Position numbers and translations under genes: made by a program. This document shows, piece after piece, positions 37,010-45,540 of a stretch of 64,000 bases of DNA (position 1 is the first letter of the stretch; each line of letters begins with the position of its first letter). The stretch spans positions 1,922,001-1,986,000 of the forward strand of contig NZ_CP072801.1 in assembly GCF_017901135.1 (NCBI RefSeq), in the 5' to 3' direction. Origin of the DNA: Thiothrix litoralis. GTDB lineage: Bacteria > Pseudomonadota > Gammaproteobacteria > Thiotrichales > Thiotrichaceae. The notes beneath the pieces were generated by a model. The model saw only the letters and a program-made list of their open reading frames with translations, did no database searches and had not been told where the DNA came from.

Positions 37010-37558
37010 ATGAAAGGTTTAGTGTTTACGGAGTTCATGGAAATGGTGGAACAGACCTTTTCCGCCGATATGGTTGACGACATTATTGAAGCATCCGACC
37101 TGCCCTCCGGGGGTGCTTACACCACTGTCGGCACTTACCCACACTCCGAAATGGTTACGCTGGTACAGAGCCTTTCCAAACAAACGGGAATGCCCGTTCC
37201 TGCGTTGGTCAAAGCCTTTGGGCAGTATCTTTTCGGGCGCTTTGTGGTGCTTTACCCGACATTCTTCACCAACAGCCCGGATATGTTCGATTTTCTCGAT
37301 TCCATCGAAAACTACGTTCATGTGGAAGTACGCAAACTTTACCCGGATGCCCAACTACCCACCTTTGAAACCCGCCGTGAAGGCTCACAAAAACTGATCA
37401 TGATCTACCGTTCGCAACACCCGTTTGCCACTCTAGCGGAAGGGCTAATCGAAGGCTGCATCAACCACTACCAAACCAAAGCACAGATTGAAGTAGTGGA
37501 TTGTTCCGCAGGCAAGGGCACACATGTTGAATTCCACATCACCCGGATGACAGCCTAA
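37010..37558 (+). CDS. hnoX: H-NOX heme-binding gas sensor
   Basis: 182 aa, cytoplasmic heme NO/O2-binding domain. The proximal heme ligand is His104 in [16 protein letters not shown], and the N-terminus [14 protein letters not shown] is typical. The YxSxR propionate-clamp reads YRSQH (133-137), with His in place of Arg. The position matching the O2-stabilising tyrosine of thermophile H-NOX (five residues after that Arg) is Leu142, so NO rather than O2 binding is predicted. The stop shares one base with the hybrid kinase ATG. H-NOX proteins normally inhibit the kinase encoded next to them when NO binds. Confidence 0.94.
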   Translation: MKGLVFTEFMEMVEQTFSADMVDDIIEASDLPSGGAYTTVGTYPHSEMVTLVQSLSKQTGMPVPALVKAFGQYLFGRFVVLYPTFFTNSPDMFDFLDSIENYVHVEVRKLYPDAQLPTFETRREGSQKLIMIYRSQHPFATLAEGLIEGCINHYQTKAQIEVVDCSAGKGTHVEFHITRMTA

Positions 37559-38895
37559 TGATTGATCAGCTAACCCGTCTGGAACGCCGTCTGGAACGCG
37601 AGCGCCGCGCCCGTAAACAGGCTGAGCAGTTACTGGAAAGCAAAAGTCTGGAGCTGTATCAAGCCAACCACGAATTGCGGGCGGTAGCCAGCTCTCTGGA
37701 AAATACGATTACCACACGCACTCAGGAATTGACCGAAGCCCGCGATCAGGCACTTTCTGCCAGCCGCTCCAAAAGCGCGTTTCTGGCAGCCATGAGTCAT
37801 GAAATCCGCACACCGATGAACGGCATCATCGGCATGGCGACGCTATTGCAAGACACCCCATTAAGCCCCGAACAAAGCCAGCAACTCGACACTGTGCTGC
37901 AATCTGCACAATCCTTGCTGGGCATTATCAACGACATTCTCGACATTTCACGGCTGGAAGCAGGCAAATTGGAAGTACTGGAAGAACCCTTCCAACTCTG
38001 TAGCATCCTGCCCAATATCATCGATACCATGCGCACTGTTGCCAGCCAGAAACAACTAGAACTGGTGCTGAGCGTGGAGAAAAATATTCCCACGAACTTA
38101 TGTGGCGATGCCCTGCGCTTACGCCAAATCTTGCTCAACCTGATCAGCAATGCCATCAAATTCACCACCGCTGGGCAAGTCACGGTACGGGTATCCCGCT
38201 CCCAGGCGAATACCAAAACATTACGCTTTGAAGTACAAGACAGCGGTACGGGCATTTCCCCGGAAAAACTCAACAGCCTGTTCCACGCTTTCAGCCAAAT
38301 CAGCCGCTACGATCAGCACAATAACGGCGGTGCCGGGCTGGGTCTGGCGATCAGCCGCAAACTGGCTAACCTGATGGGTGGCACGATCGGCGTACACAGC
38401 ACTGAAGGTGTCGGCAGCACCTTCTGGTTTGAATTACCCATCATCGCAGACTCTACCGGGTTAGCTTCCTCAGCCCAGCCAGACATACCCATGAAGCCAT
38501 CAACCCCTATCGCAGATGGCGGTAATCAACGCGTCCTCGTGGTGGAAGACCATAAAGTCAACCAGATGGTTGCCAAAGGAATGCTCGCCAAACTCGGTTA
38601 TCACTTCACCTTGGCAGAAAACGGCTTCGAGGCACTCGACTGCTTACGTCGTGAAGATTTTGCATTGGTGTTGATGGACATCCAGATGCCCGGCATGAGC
38701 GGCGTGGAAACCACTGAAAAAATCCGCGCCGAATTCCCGGATCGTCACCTGCCCATCATTGCCCTGACCGCCAATGCCATGAAGGGCGACGAACAAGCCT
38801 ATATAGCTGCGGGCATGAATGCCTGCCTGACCAAACCCATCCAGATCAACACCCTAGCAACCACACTTGAGGCGTGGTGTTTGGTCACTGCCTGA
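37558..38895 (+). CDS. Soluble hybrid histidine kinase, H-NOX-associated (HnoK-like)
   Basis: 445 aa with no membrane segment or sensor domain of its own. An N-terminal coiled coil (about 5-70) leads to HisKA with His81 in [16 protein letters not shown], then a HATPase ([29 protein letters not shown]). A C-terminal receiver (about 325-445) holds [13 protein letters not shown] and [13 protein letters not shown]. The lack of an input domain fits control in trans by H-NOX, whose stop overlaps this start. The attached receiver needs an Hpt carrier, which is two genes upstream. Confidence 0.93.
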   Translation: MIDQLTRLERRLERERRARKQAEQLLESKSLELYQANHELRAVASSLENTITTRTQELTEARDQALSASRSKSAFLAAMSHEIRTPMNGIIGMATLLQDTPLSPEQSQQLDTVLQSAQSLLGIINDILDISRLEAGKLEVLEEPFQLCSILPNIIDTMRTVASQKQLELVLSVEKNIPTNLCGDALRLRQILLNLISNAIKFTTAGQVTVRVSRSQANTKTLRFEVQDSGTGISPEKLNSLFHAFSQISRYDQHNNGGAGLGLAISRKLANLMGGTIGVHSTEGVGSTFWFELPIIADSTGLASSAQPDIPMKPSTPIADGGNQRVLVVEDHKVNQMVAKGMLAKLGYHFTLAENGFEALDCLRREDFALVLMDIQMPGMSGVETTEKIRAEFPDRHLPIIALTANAMKGDEQAYIAAGMNACLTKPIQINTLATTLEAWCLVTA

Positions 38896-38954
38896 GATAG
38901 GCACAACACCCTAATACATAACAAAAAATAATAGCAAAGGGGGTAATACCGCCA

Positions 38955-39476
38955 ATGAACCACTTTCAACATGTCGTGCTCAGCATGTCGCTGGTGCTGA
39001 TCAGCTACCTGGTATTCCAGAACCAACAACTACGCGCCGAAATACAGGTGCTCACCACGTTACAGCAAGGCTCATCCACCGTGCTGGCAGAAACGCTTGC
39101 ACCCCTTGCAATCAAAATTGATGCGATTAACGCCGTCACCAGCAAACAGGGCAAAGCAGCCGATGAAGCCGAAAAAAAGCAGCAAGCCTTAGCCAAGCAA
39201 CGCAGTGAGTTGAGCAATATCCTCGCCACACTCAAACAAGCCAATCAGTTACGCACCGACGGTAAAGGCAAAGAAGCGGCTGAAAAACTTGCCAGCGCCA
39301 AGAAACCGATCTGGCAAGCAGGCGACACCCTCACCGCGCAAAAAACCCGCCTGCAAGCGCTGATGGGGCCGATCGACAAATTCATGGCGGCCTGGAAAAG
39401 CGGTGACACCAGCACTGCGCCCGACGCTGTAAGCAAGGAAATCGAAGCTGTCCTAGGGGAGCTGGGTCATGAATAA
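38955..39476 (+). CDS. Membrane-anchored coiled-coil protein, unknown
   Basis: 173 aa. One N-terminal membrane helix (VVLSMSLVLISYLVFQNQQL) precedes a long Ala/Lys/Glu/Gln-rich region predicted to be coiled coil. The rest is probably periplasmic. It overlaps the DUF3131 gene start by 8 bp, so it belongs to the hpt-hnoX-kinase operon. It could tether or space components of an export complex. No family is recognised. Confidence 0.7.
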   Translation: MNHFQHVVLSMSLVLISYLVFQNQQLRAEIQVLTTLQQGSSTVLAETLAPLAIKIDAINAVTSKQGKAADEAEKKQQALAKQRSELSNILATLKQANQLRTDGKGKEAAEKLASAKKPIWQAGDTLTAQKTRLQALMGPIDKFMAAWKSGDTSTAPDAVSKEIEAVLGELGHE

Positions 39477-40917
39477 CCATAAACTCAAAACAGGGTTGGC
39501 TTGGCTGACAGGTTTGCTGCTGGCTGGCCTCATCATTTTTTTCAGCAACCGCAGCGCACCGTCGGTAACGACTAACGTTGCCAGCGACTCCCCCAGCCTG
39601 TTGCAAATGCTGAAAACAGGCTCGACTTCTGGGCGCAACGACACCTTCTGCGCCCTCACCACCGGCCCGGACAACAGTTGTTTGGGCAATCCCCAAGCCC
39701 TGTGCAGCACCGACATGGAAATGGCACAAATCGCCTGGAAATACTTTGAAAACAACTATAACCCGGAAACCGGGCTGTACAACGCTGCCGATAAATACCC
39801 CTCCACCACCATGTGGGATACCGGCTCAGCACTCGCTGCCACCATTGCCGCCCGTGATTTCGGCCTGATTGATGACAAGGATTTTGATGAGCGCGTCCGC
39901 GCCATGTTCAAAACCCTCAACAGCATGGAGCTGTTCAACAAAGAAGCACCCAACAAAGTATATCACGCCATCAAAGGTGAAATGGTCGATTACCGCAACC
40001 AGCCAACGCCCGATGGTATTGGCGTTTCCGCACTGGATTTGGCGCGGTTAGTGTCATGGCTGAATACCCTCAGTTGTATGCACCCGCAATACGCCAACCC
40101 CGCCAAACAAGTCATCAAACGCTGGGATATGAAACGCCTGATCAAAGACGGACAAATGTTTGGCCTGTATCGTGACCCGGTATCTAAAAATATGGTCGTG
40201 GCACAAGAAGGCCGCTTAGGATATGAGCAATACGCAGGCAAGATTTTCCGCAAGCTCGGCTATGACCAACACGTCGCTGCCACCTATAACAACGAATTCC
40301 GTACAAGCATCAATATTTATGACGTACCAATTGCTTATGACCGACGTGACCCGCGTGATTTAGGCGCATACAACTACGTTGTTACCGAATCGTATGCGAT
40401 GGATGCGATTGAAAACGGCATTGACGCTGAAAACCGCCCGCTGCTGGACAATATTTACAAAGTCCAAAAACGCCGCTGGGAAGAAACCGGGATTGTTACC
40501 GCCGTTTCCGAAGACAATATCGACCAGAAACCGTACTTCCTCTACAACACCATATTTACCGCTGGCTTGCCGTGGAACACCACCACCGACAAGGGCGTGC
40601 GTTACGACAGCCTCAAAACCACCTCGGTAAAAGCCGCGCTCTCCATGGCCTTGCTCTACCCGGCTGACCCTTACAGCAAGGAATTGGCCTACACCGTCAA
40701 CTCTGCCTATAACCCGGATCGTGGCTGGTACTCAGGCATTTACGAAAGTGGCGGTGGCTACAACAAGGCCATTACTGCCAATACCAACGGCATCATCATG
40801 AGCCTGCTGCTGTACAAAAAATATGGCGAATTCCACCCCATGTGCGAACGCTGCCAGCGCGAGATAAAGACAGACGCCATTCCTGCCAGAACGTGCGATG
40901 TCTGCGCCACTCAATAA
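39469..40917 (+). CDS. DUF3131 protein with a Cys4 C-terminal tail
   Basis: 482 aa, a paralog of the protein encoded at 28864-30180. One N-terminal membrane helix is followed by a DUF3131 domain with STTMWDTGSALAATIAARD, RLGYEQYAGKIF, YVVTESYAMDAIENGID and ANTNGIIMSLLLYKKYG. Unlike the paralog, it ends in HPMCERCQREI and TCDVCATQ, two CxxC pairs suggesting a small zinc or disulfide knuckle. The next gene begins within its last 20 bp. One DUF3131 copy therefore lies at the end of each divergent operon. Confidence 0.87.
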   Translation: MNNHKLKTGLAWLTGLLLAGLIIFFSNRSAPSVTTNVASDSPSLLQMLKTGSTSGRNDTFCALTTGPDNSCLGNPQALCSTDMEMAQIAWKYFENNYNPETGLYNAADKYPSTTMWDTGSALAATIAARDFGLIDDKDFDERVRAMFKTLNSMELFNKEAPNKVYHAIKGEMVDYRNQPTPDGIGVSALDLARLVSWLNTLSCMHPQYANPAKQVIKRWDMKRLIKDGQMFGLYRDPVSKNMVVAQEGRLGYEQYAGKIFRKLGYDQHVAATYNNEFRTSINIYDVPIAYDRRDPRDLGAYNYVVTESYAMDAIENGIDAENRPLLDNIYKVQKRRWEETGIVTAVSEDNIDQKPYFLYNTIFTAGLPWNTTTDKGVRYDSLKTTSVKAALSMALLYPADPYSKELAYTVNSAYNPDRGWYSGIYESGGGYNKAITANTNGIIMSLLLYKKYGEFHPMCERCQREIKTDAIPARTCDVCATQ

Positions 40918-42679
40918 GTTTTTACTGCTCTCTTTGGGTGGGGGGGTATTGGTTACGCCAGCGATGGCGTATGACCCCCCGCCGCCCTTACAACAAAAAC
41001 TGCACGCGCTGCAATGTGCGACAGATGCCAAGTCAGCCCAGGAAATCCTCAAAACCTTGAACAATATTACTCCACCCGGTCAGCAGTGGCCGGATGAATG
41101 GCTAGGGCAAAAATCGGAGCCTTCTCTCCATGCCGGGTTGCTGGATATTGCCTTGGATACCTTAAAATCCACCGCCGAACGCTTCCCCGACTTGCGGGAA
41201 GAAGCCGAACGGATCGCCTTGCAATGGGGCTACTGCGAGGTGCTGGAAGATCAGAAACTTCACGATCTGATCTTGCGGCAAAAAAAGCTGTACAAGATGC
41301 TGGCGGCGGATGAAACACCGCTGAAGTCGAAAGGCTTCCGCGAATGGGGATTTTTAACACCCGATCCAGCCAAACGCTTTGTGCCCAAACTGCTGGATGA
41401 AATCCGCATCGCACCCGAAGCTTACCACCTGTTTCTACACGAAATTTACCGCAAACGCTGTTTCCCACACCCGGCAACCGGCCTATTGGTCAGTGAGGCA
41501 GAAGCCCCTTCGGCGGCGGTATCCAATCACGCTTTAACCCTGACCGAAATACCGGAAGAAATTGCCCAAGCTTACCCGTTCAAATGGGACAACACCTGTC
41601 AGGTGATCCCTGCTAAACAACCGGCAACGTCACAGAAAAAGGCTCTCCCCAACACAAAGGAGGCAGCCACCACCAAAACCAAAGCAACTCTCCCCAAAAA
41701 AACGGCAGAGAAAACCAGCAAAGTACCGTTGGCATCCAATAAAGCTGAACGCAAAAAACAGCGTGAGATACGGCAGCAAACCCGACAGGCACAACAGCAA
41801 AGCCGGGAAACGCAAGTGACGCCAACCACTTCACCGCCGCTCATACTGTCCCTGCCAACACCCACGCCCCCTTCACAAGCTGCGTTGGGTGCAAAAGGAG
41901 AGGTTGGCAAAGCTGCCCCCCCGCCAACGCTGCACACGGCAAAAGAGCAGATGAACCTGCCAGCCGTTATTCCGATAGCGGCGGGTGGCGATATTCCCAT
42001 ATACATCGAAGACGAGGAGAAAACAGCATCTGCTAACCAACAAGCTCATAGCACCACCGGCATTATTGGTACTGATAAAAACAGGAAAAACAACAGCAAG
42101 AAAAAGAAGTTACGGCTGGCAGGCAGCTTTGCCAACACCGTTTCACTCAAGGATGGTAAAAACAGTTTATCTGCCAGTGCCACTTGGTCACCCAAACCCA
42201 ACTGGTTTGTCAGCGGCAATGCCTCGCTCAAGGAGGGCGAAATGGGGTATTCGTGGAGCGCGGGCTACGCAGATTATAAACCGGGCGGTATGTCAGCACA
42301 GGTCAACAACTGGGGGCCGATCAAACCGGGCGAAGGCTTGGCACTGGACAAGGCAGTGGTCAATATTGGCAAAAAAATTAAATCGGAAAAACTCACCAAA
42401 CACAAACTGGCGGCCTCCACCAACCTGAGCATTCCCGTCAAGGGCAAGCGCAGCCTTAGCGGCACCATGCAATGGAACCCCAAACCCAACGTATACACCC
42501 GAGCCACTGCCAGCGTACCCCTCGAAGGCGGCAAGCCGAACTGGAATTATGTGGTCGGCTATTCCAGCCCCAAACCGGGTGGCGTAAAGATCGAATATGC
42601 CAACTACGGCAAAAACCAGTTCCCCGGCGACAACCTGAAAGATGGCGCGATTACGGTGAGCCGGAGCTGGCAGTTTTAA
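40898..42679 (+). CDS. Secreted protein with beta-rich C-terminus, possibly outer-membrane
   Basis: 593 aa. A signal peptide (FLLLSLGGGVLVTPAMA) is followed by a charged N-terminal domain (about 30-215) and a long Lys/Ala/Thr/Gln linker (about 240-350). The C-terminal 190 residues are built from repeating short strands (NSLSASATWSPKPNWFVSGN, SLSGTMQWNPKPNVYTRATA). It ends in VSRSWQF; a terminal Phe is typical of outer-membrane barrels. Export of the polymer or surface anchoring is inferred from its operon. No named family is recognised. Confidence 0.7.
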   Translation: MSAPLNKFLLLSLGGGVLVTPAMAYDPPPPLQQKLHALQCATDAKSAQEILKTLNNITPPGQQWPDEWLGQKSEPSLHAGLLDIALDTLKSTAERFPDLREEAERIALQWGYCEVLEDQKLHDLILRQKKLYKMLAADETPLKSKGFREWGFLTPDPAKRFVPKLLDEIRIAPEAYHLFLHEIYRKRCFPHPATGLLVSEAEAPSAAVSNHALTLTEIPEEIAQAYPFKWDNTCQVIPAKQPATSQKKALPNTKEAATTKTKATLPKKTAEKTSKVPLASNKAERKKQREIRQQTRQAQQQSRETQVTPTTSPPLILSLPTPTPPSQAALGAKGEVGKAAPPPTLHTAKEQMNLPAVIPIAAGGDIPIYIEDEEKTASANQQAHSTTGIIGTDKNRKNNSKKKKLRLAGSFANTVSLKDGKNSLSASATWSPKPNWFVSGNASLKEGEMGYSWSAGYADYKPGGMSAQVNNWGPIKPGEGLALDKAVVNIGKKIKSEKLTKHKLAASTNLSIPVKGKRSLSGTMQWNPKPNVYTRATASVPLEGGKPNWNYVVGYSSPKPGGVKIEYANYGKNQFPGDNLKDGAITVSRSWQF

Positions 42680-42682
42680 GCG

Positions 42683-43017
42683 TTGCCCGACACGCCGGGA
42701 CAGCTAGAAATGAGCATGTTCCCCAGCTATCCCAAGCATTTGGAGCCATTCAAAGCGGGCGAACCGCGCATCGAATACAATGCACAATGCTGCACCGCCG
42801 GTATCTGGACATCCTTCAGTACGCCGAAATATTTCCCACTGCTTCCGCCACGATCAGCCGCGCCAAAAGCGTGATTTTGGGCAAAGTTGCGGATAACATG
42901 AAAGCGTGCTCACAATACCGCTATCGGGTCGAAACGTATTCCGACCAGCGCGACACTGACGAAGAAGCCAACGACGTGCTGTCTGCCCGCCGTGCGGTTG
43001 CCATCCGCAATTGGTGA
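42683..43017 (+). pseudogene. Frameshifted fragment of an OmpA-like peptidoglycan-binding domain
   Basis: Two frames together resemble one protein. The first reads MSMFPSYPKHLEPFKAG from about 42711; the second, from about 42788, reads FPTASATISRAKSVILGKVA and RVETYSDQRDTDEEAND then LSARRAVAIRNW. That end matches the OmpA C-terminal pattern, but a stop codon follows directly after IRNW. The fragment lies between the beta-rich gene and a tnpB element. A frameshift plus premature stop indicates decay. Confidence 0.6.
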
Positions 43018-43064
43018 CACCGATCAAACCGAAGTAAGCACAAGGAAAGGCAACTTGACTTCCT

Positions 43065-43084
43065 CCCCTCCCTAAAGGAAGGGG
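43065..43084 (-). ncRNA. Hairpin at the tnpB 3' flank, possible part of the omega RNA
   Basis: CCCCTCCC (43065-43072) pairs with GGAAGGGG (43077-43084), with one G-T wobble, around TAAA. Its position directly after tnpB matches where omega-RNA scaffolds lie in IS200/IS605 elements. Transcription is inferred. Confidence 0.45.
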
Positions 43085-43093
43085 ATTCCTAAT

Positions 43094-44245
43094 TCATCGA
43101 GAACAGGACAACGACACCGAAATGCCATCACCGCTAACATTCTCTCCAAAGGCTAACACCGCCAGCCCGGCGGCTAAAATGTTACGTGCTGCATTCACGT
43201 CACGGTCGTGGGTTGCGCCACATTCCGGGCATTCCCAAGACCGCACGGCCAGCGGCATGTTTTCTTTCACGAAACCGCAGCCGTTACAGCGTTTGCTGGA
43301 AGGAAAGAAACGGTCGATTTCGACATACGTCCTGCCTGCCCAGTGGGCTTTGTATTCAAGCTGGCGGGTGAATTCCCCCCAACTCGCATCGGCAATGTGC
43401 TTGGCTAATGTTGGGTGTTTAATCATGTTTTTCACAGCGAGGTTTTCAGCGCAAACGACTTGGTTCTCGTTAATCAGTTTGCGGGACAGCTTGTGCAAGT
43501 TGTCCGACCGGCAATCGGAGATCTTCGCGTGAACACGGGCAACGTTGCGTTTAGCTTTCAGCCGATTCTTGCTGCCGAATTTCTTCTTGGCAAGACGGCG
43601 TTGATACTTCGCCAGTTTAACCGCGTGTTGGGCGGTATGGCGGGGATTGCCGGACTTGAAGCCGTCGCTAGTGACGAACAAATCCTTGATGCCCACGTCA
43701 ATGCCAGCCTTTTTGTTGGTGACGGGCAACAGCGTGGATTCAAATTCACACAAGCAGGACACGAAGTAGCGTCCGGCCTGATCTTTGGACACGGTGACAG
43801 TGGTCGGGGCAGCAGGAAGTGGCTGGCTCCATCGAATGTTCAGCGGCGCATCGCACTTCGCCAGCTTCAATTCACCGTTGCGGTATGTAAAAGCACGGTA
43901 AGTAAATTCTGCCGACTGTCGGTGCTTTTTGGATTTGAAGACAGGGTATTTTGCCCTGCCCTCAAAAAAGTTCTTGAACGCGGTTTGTTGGTTCCGCAAG
44001 CATTGTTGCAGCGGAACACTGGAAACGTCGTTCAGAAAAAGCCGTTCAGGCAGCTTCTTGATGGCGGTCAACCGCGCATTAGCACCCAGGTAACTGACCT
44101 TTTCCTGAGCCTGATCGTAAGCATCCGTGCGGTAACGCAAAATGCTGTTGTACACGTAACGCACACAACCAAACGTCTGCGCCAGCAACTTTTCTTGTTG
44201 CGGGTCTGGGTAAAACCGGAATTGGTAGGCGCGTTTCGTTGGCAT
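43094..44245 (-). CDS. tnpB: TnpB RNA-guided nuclease, intact
   Basis: 383 aa, full length. It has the N-terminal helix-turn-helix/OrfB region (YQFRFYPDPQQEKLLAQTFG), a RuvC-like nuclease and a zinc ribbon. The catalytic residues are visible: Asp183 in AGIDVGIKDLF, Glu267 in VVCAENLAVKNM, and the final Asp in THDRDVNAARNIL. The zinc ligands are in CNGCGF and CPECG. TnpB proteins cleave DNA with a guide RNA made from the element's end and help retain the element. With no tnpA here, movement would need a transposase supplied in trans. Confidence 0.95.
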   Translation of the reverse strand: MPTKRAYQFRFYPDPQQEKLLAQTFGCVRYVYNSILRYRTDAYDQAQEKVSYLGANARLTAIKKLPERLFLNDVSSVPLQQCLRNQQTAFKNFFEGRAKYPVFKSKKHRQSAEFTYRAFTYRNGELKLAKCDAPLNIRWSQPLPAAPTTVTVSKDQAGRYFVSCLCEFESTLLPVTNKKAGIDVGIKDLFVTSDGFKSGNPRHTAQHAVKLAKYQRRLAKKKFGSKNRLKAKRNVARVHAKISDCRSDNLHKLSRKLINENQVVCAENLAVKNMIKHPTLAKHIADASWGEFTRQLEYKAHWAGRTYVEIDRFFPSSKRCNGCGFVKENMPLAVRSWECPECGATHDRDVNAARNILAAGLAVLAFGENVSGDGISVSLSCSR

Positions 44246-44388
44246 GACTCACAGTGTAGTCCATGCCGTGTTCGTTGTGCCTGTTTAACCAAAATAGCGT
44301 AAACGAAAAGAGGAGCGAGAACAGGGTCGGCTCCGCCGACGCGCTATCCCTCCCCGACCTGAAGGACGGGGTATCTCGCGCAAGATGG

Positions 44389-45540
44389 ATGAACAGCATC
44401 GCCCCTTACGCCGCTAACCCCGCCCACACCCAAGGGCGGCGTTACCCCGAACCTGCGCCGACGTACCGCACGGAATTTCAGCGTGACCGCGACCGCGTGA
44501 TCCACGCCAAAGCCTTCCGGCGGCTGGAGTACAAAACGCAGGTATTCGTCAACCACGAAGGCGATTTGTACCGCACCCGCCTAACACATTCGCTGGAAGT
44601 GGCACAAATTGCCCGCACCGTCGCCCGCAGCATGGGGCTGAACGAAGACCTCACCGAAGCCATTGCGCTTTCCCACGACGTGGGGCACACCCCGTTCGGG
44701 CACGCCGGGCAGGATGAACTCAATGATTGCATGAAAGCCTACGGTGGATTTGAACACAACCTGCAATCGCTGCGCGTGGTGGATGTGCTGGAAGACAGCT
44801 ACGCCGATTTTCCCGGCATCAACCTCACTTTTGAAACCCGCGAAGGTATTCTCAAACACTGCGCCCTGAAACACGCGCAACAACTGGGCGATGTCGGCGA
44901 ACGTTTCCTCAACAAAACCCAGCCGACATTGGAAGCACAACTCACCAACCTTGCCGATGAAATTGCCTACAACAACCACGACATTGAGGACGGCTTACGC
45001 TCCGGCCTGATCACACTGGAACAGTTGCAGGACGTGCCAGTGTTTGCCGTGGAATATCAGGCAGTGCGGCAGGCTTACCCCGAGTTGACAGGGCGTCGTT
45101 TAATCCGCGAAACCTTGCGCCGCCTGATTGGCTGCATGGTGGTGGATTTGATCGAAAGCAGTCGTGCCGCCATTACCACATCAGGCGTGCAAACCTTAGC
45201 GGAAGTCCGCGCCCAACCGCTGGCGCTGATGCGTTACAGCGACGAGATGCGCCAGCAGAAAAATGTGCTGAAGAAGTTTTTGCGCGAAAACCTGTATCTT
45301 CACCCCACCGTTTACCGCATGACCTGGCGGGCGCGGAAGGTAGTACGGGCGCTGTTTGAAGCCTACATGCAGGACACGCGCCTACTGACCCCGAAATACC
45401 AAGCCTTCGCCAAACGTTATGAAACGGCTGACGGCGAGGCCGGACGGGCGCGGGCGATTGCCGATTTCATTGCCGGGATGACGGATCGCTACGCGATGCG
45501 GGAGTATGGGCAATTGTTTGATCTGGCGGGGCTGCGCTAG
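44389..45540 (+). CDS. dgt: dGTPase-like HD-domain triphosphohydrolase
   Basis: 383 aa from MNSIAPYAANPAHTQGRRYP; longer starts lie inside the neighbouring IS end and are unlikely. HD motifs are clear: RLTHSLEVAQIART, ALSHDVGHTPFGHAG, and DEIAYNNHDIEDGL. The family hydrolyses dGTP to deoxyguanosine and triphosphate. The start codon lies only about 8 bp from the inferred end of the tnpB element, so its native promoter has probably been displaced. The 3' end overlaps the convergent yihY gene by 74 bp. Confidence 0.93.
   Translation: MNSIAPYAANPAHTQGRRYPEPAPTYRTEFQRDRDRVIHAKAFRRLEYKTQVFVNHEGDLYRTRLTHSLEVAQIARTVARSMGLNEDLTEAIALSHDVGHTPFGHAGQDELNDCMKAYGGFEHNLQSLRVVDVLEDSYADFPGINLTFETREGILKHCALKHAQQLGDVGERFLNKTQPTLEAQLTNLADEIAYNNHDIEDGLRSGLITLEQLQDVPVFAVEYQAVRQAYPELTGRRLIRETLRRLIGCMVVDLIESSRAAITTSGVQTLAEVRAQPLALMRYSDEMRQQKNVLKKFLRENLYLHPTVYRMTWRARKVVRALFEAYMQDTRLLTPKYQAFAKRYETADGEAGRARAIADFIAGMTDRYAMREYGQLFDLAGLR

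Larger units (their letters stand above)
43055..44380 (-). mobile_element. tnpB-only IS200/IS605-type element, intact
   Basis: The element consists of tnpB (43094-44245) and two structured ends; there is no tnpA. The end downstream of tnpB starts TTGACTTCCTCCC at 43055 and carries a hairpin, 43065-43084. The end upstream carries CCCCGACCTGAAGGACGGGG (44352-44371) followed by TATCTCGCG. Both motifs recur at the second element (55988-57062). Exact boundaries are inferred from this match. In such elements the tnpB 3' end plus the downstream end encodes the guide (omega) RNA. Confidence 0.75.

Noticed and set aside
43415-44302. A 295-codon plus-strand open frame opposite tnpB
   Set aside because: It is fully antisense to an intact tnpB with all catalytic motifs, has no recognisable domain and is a codon-bias shadow.
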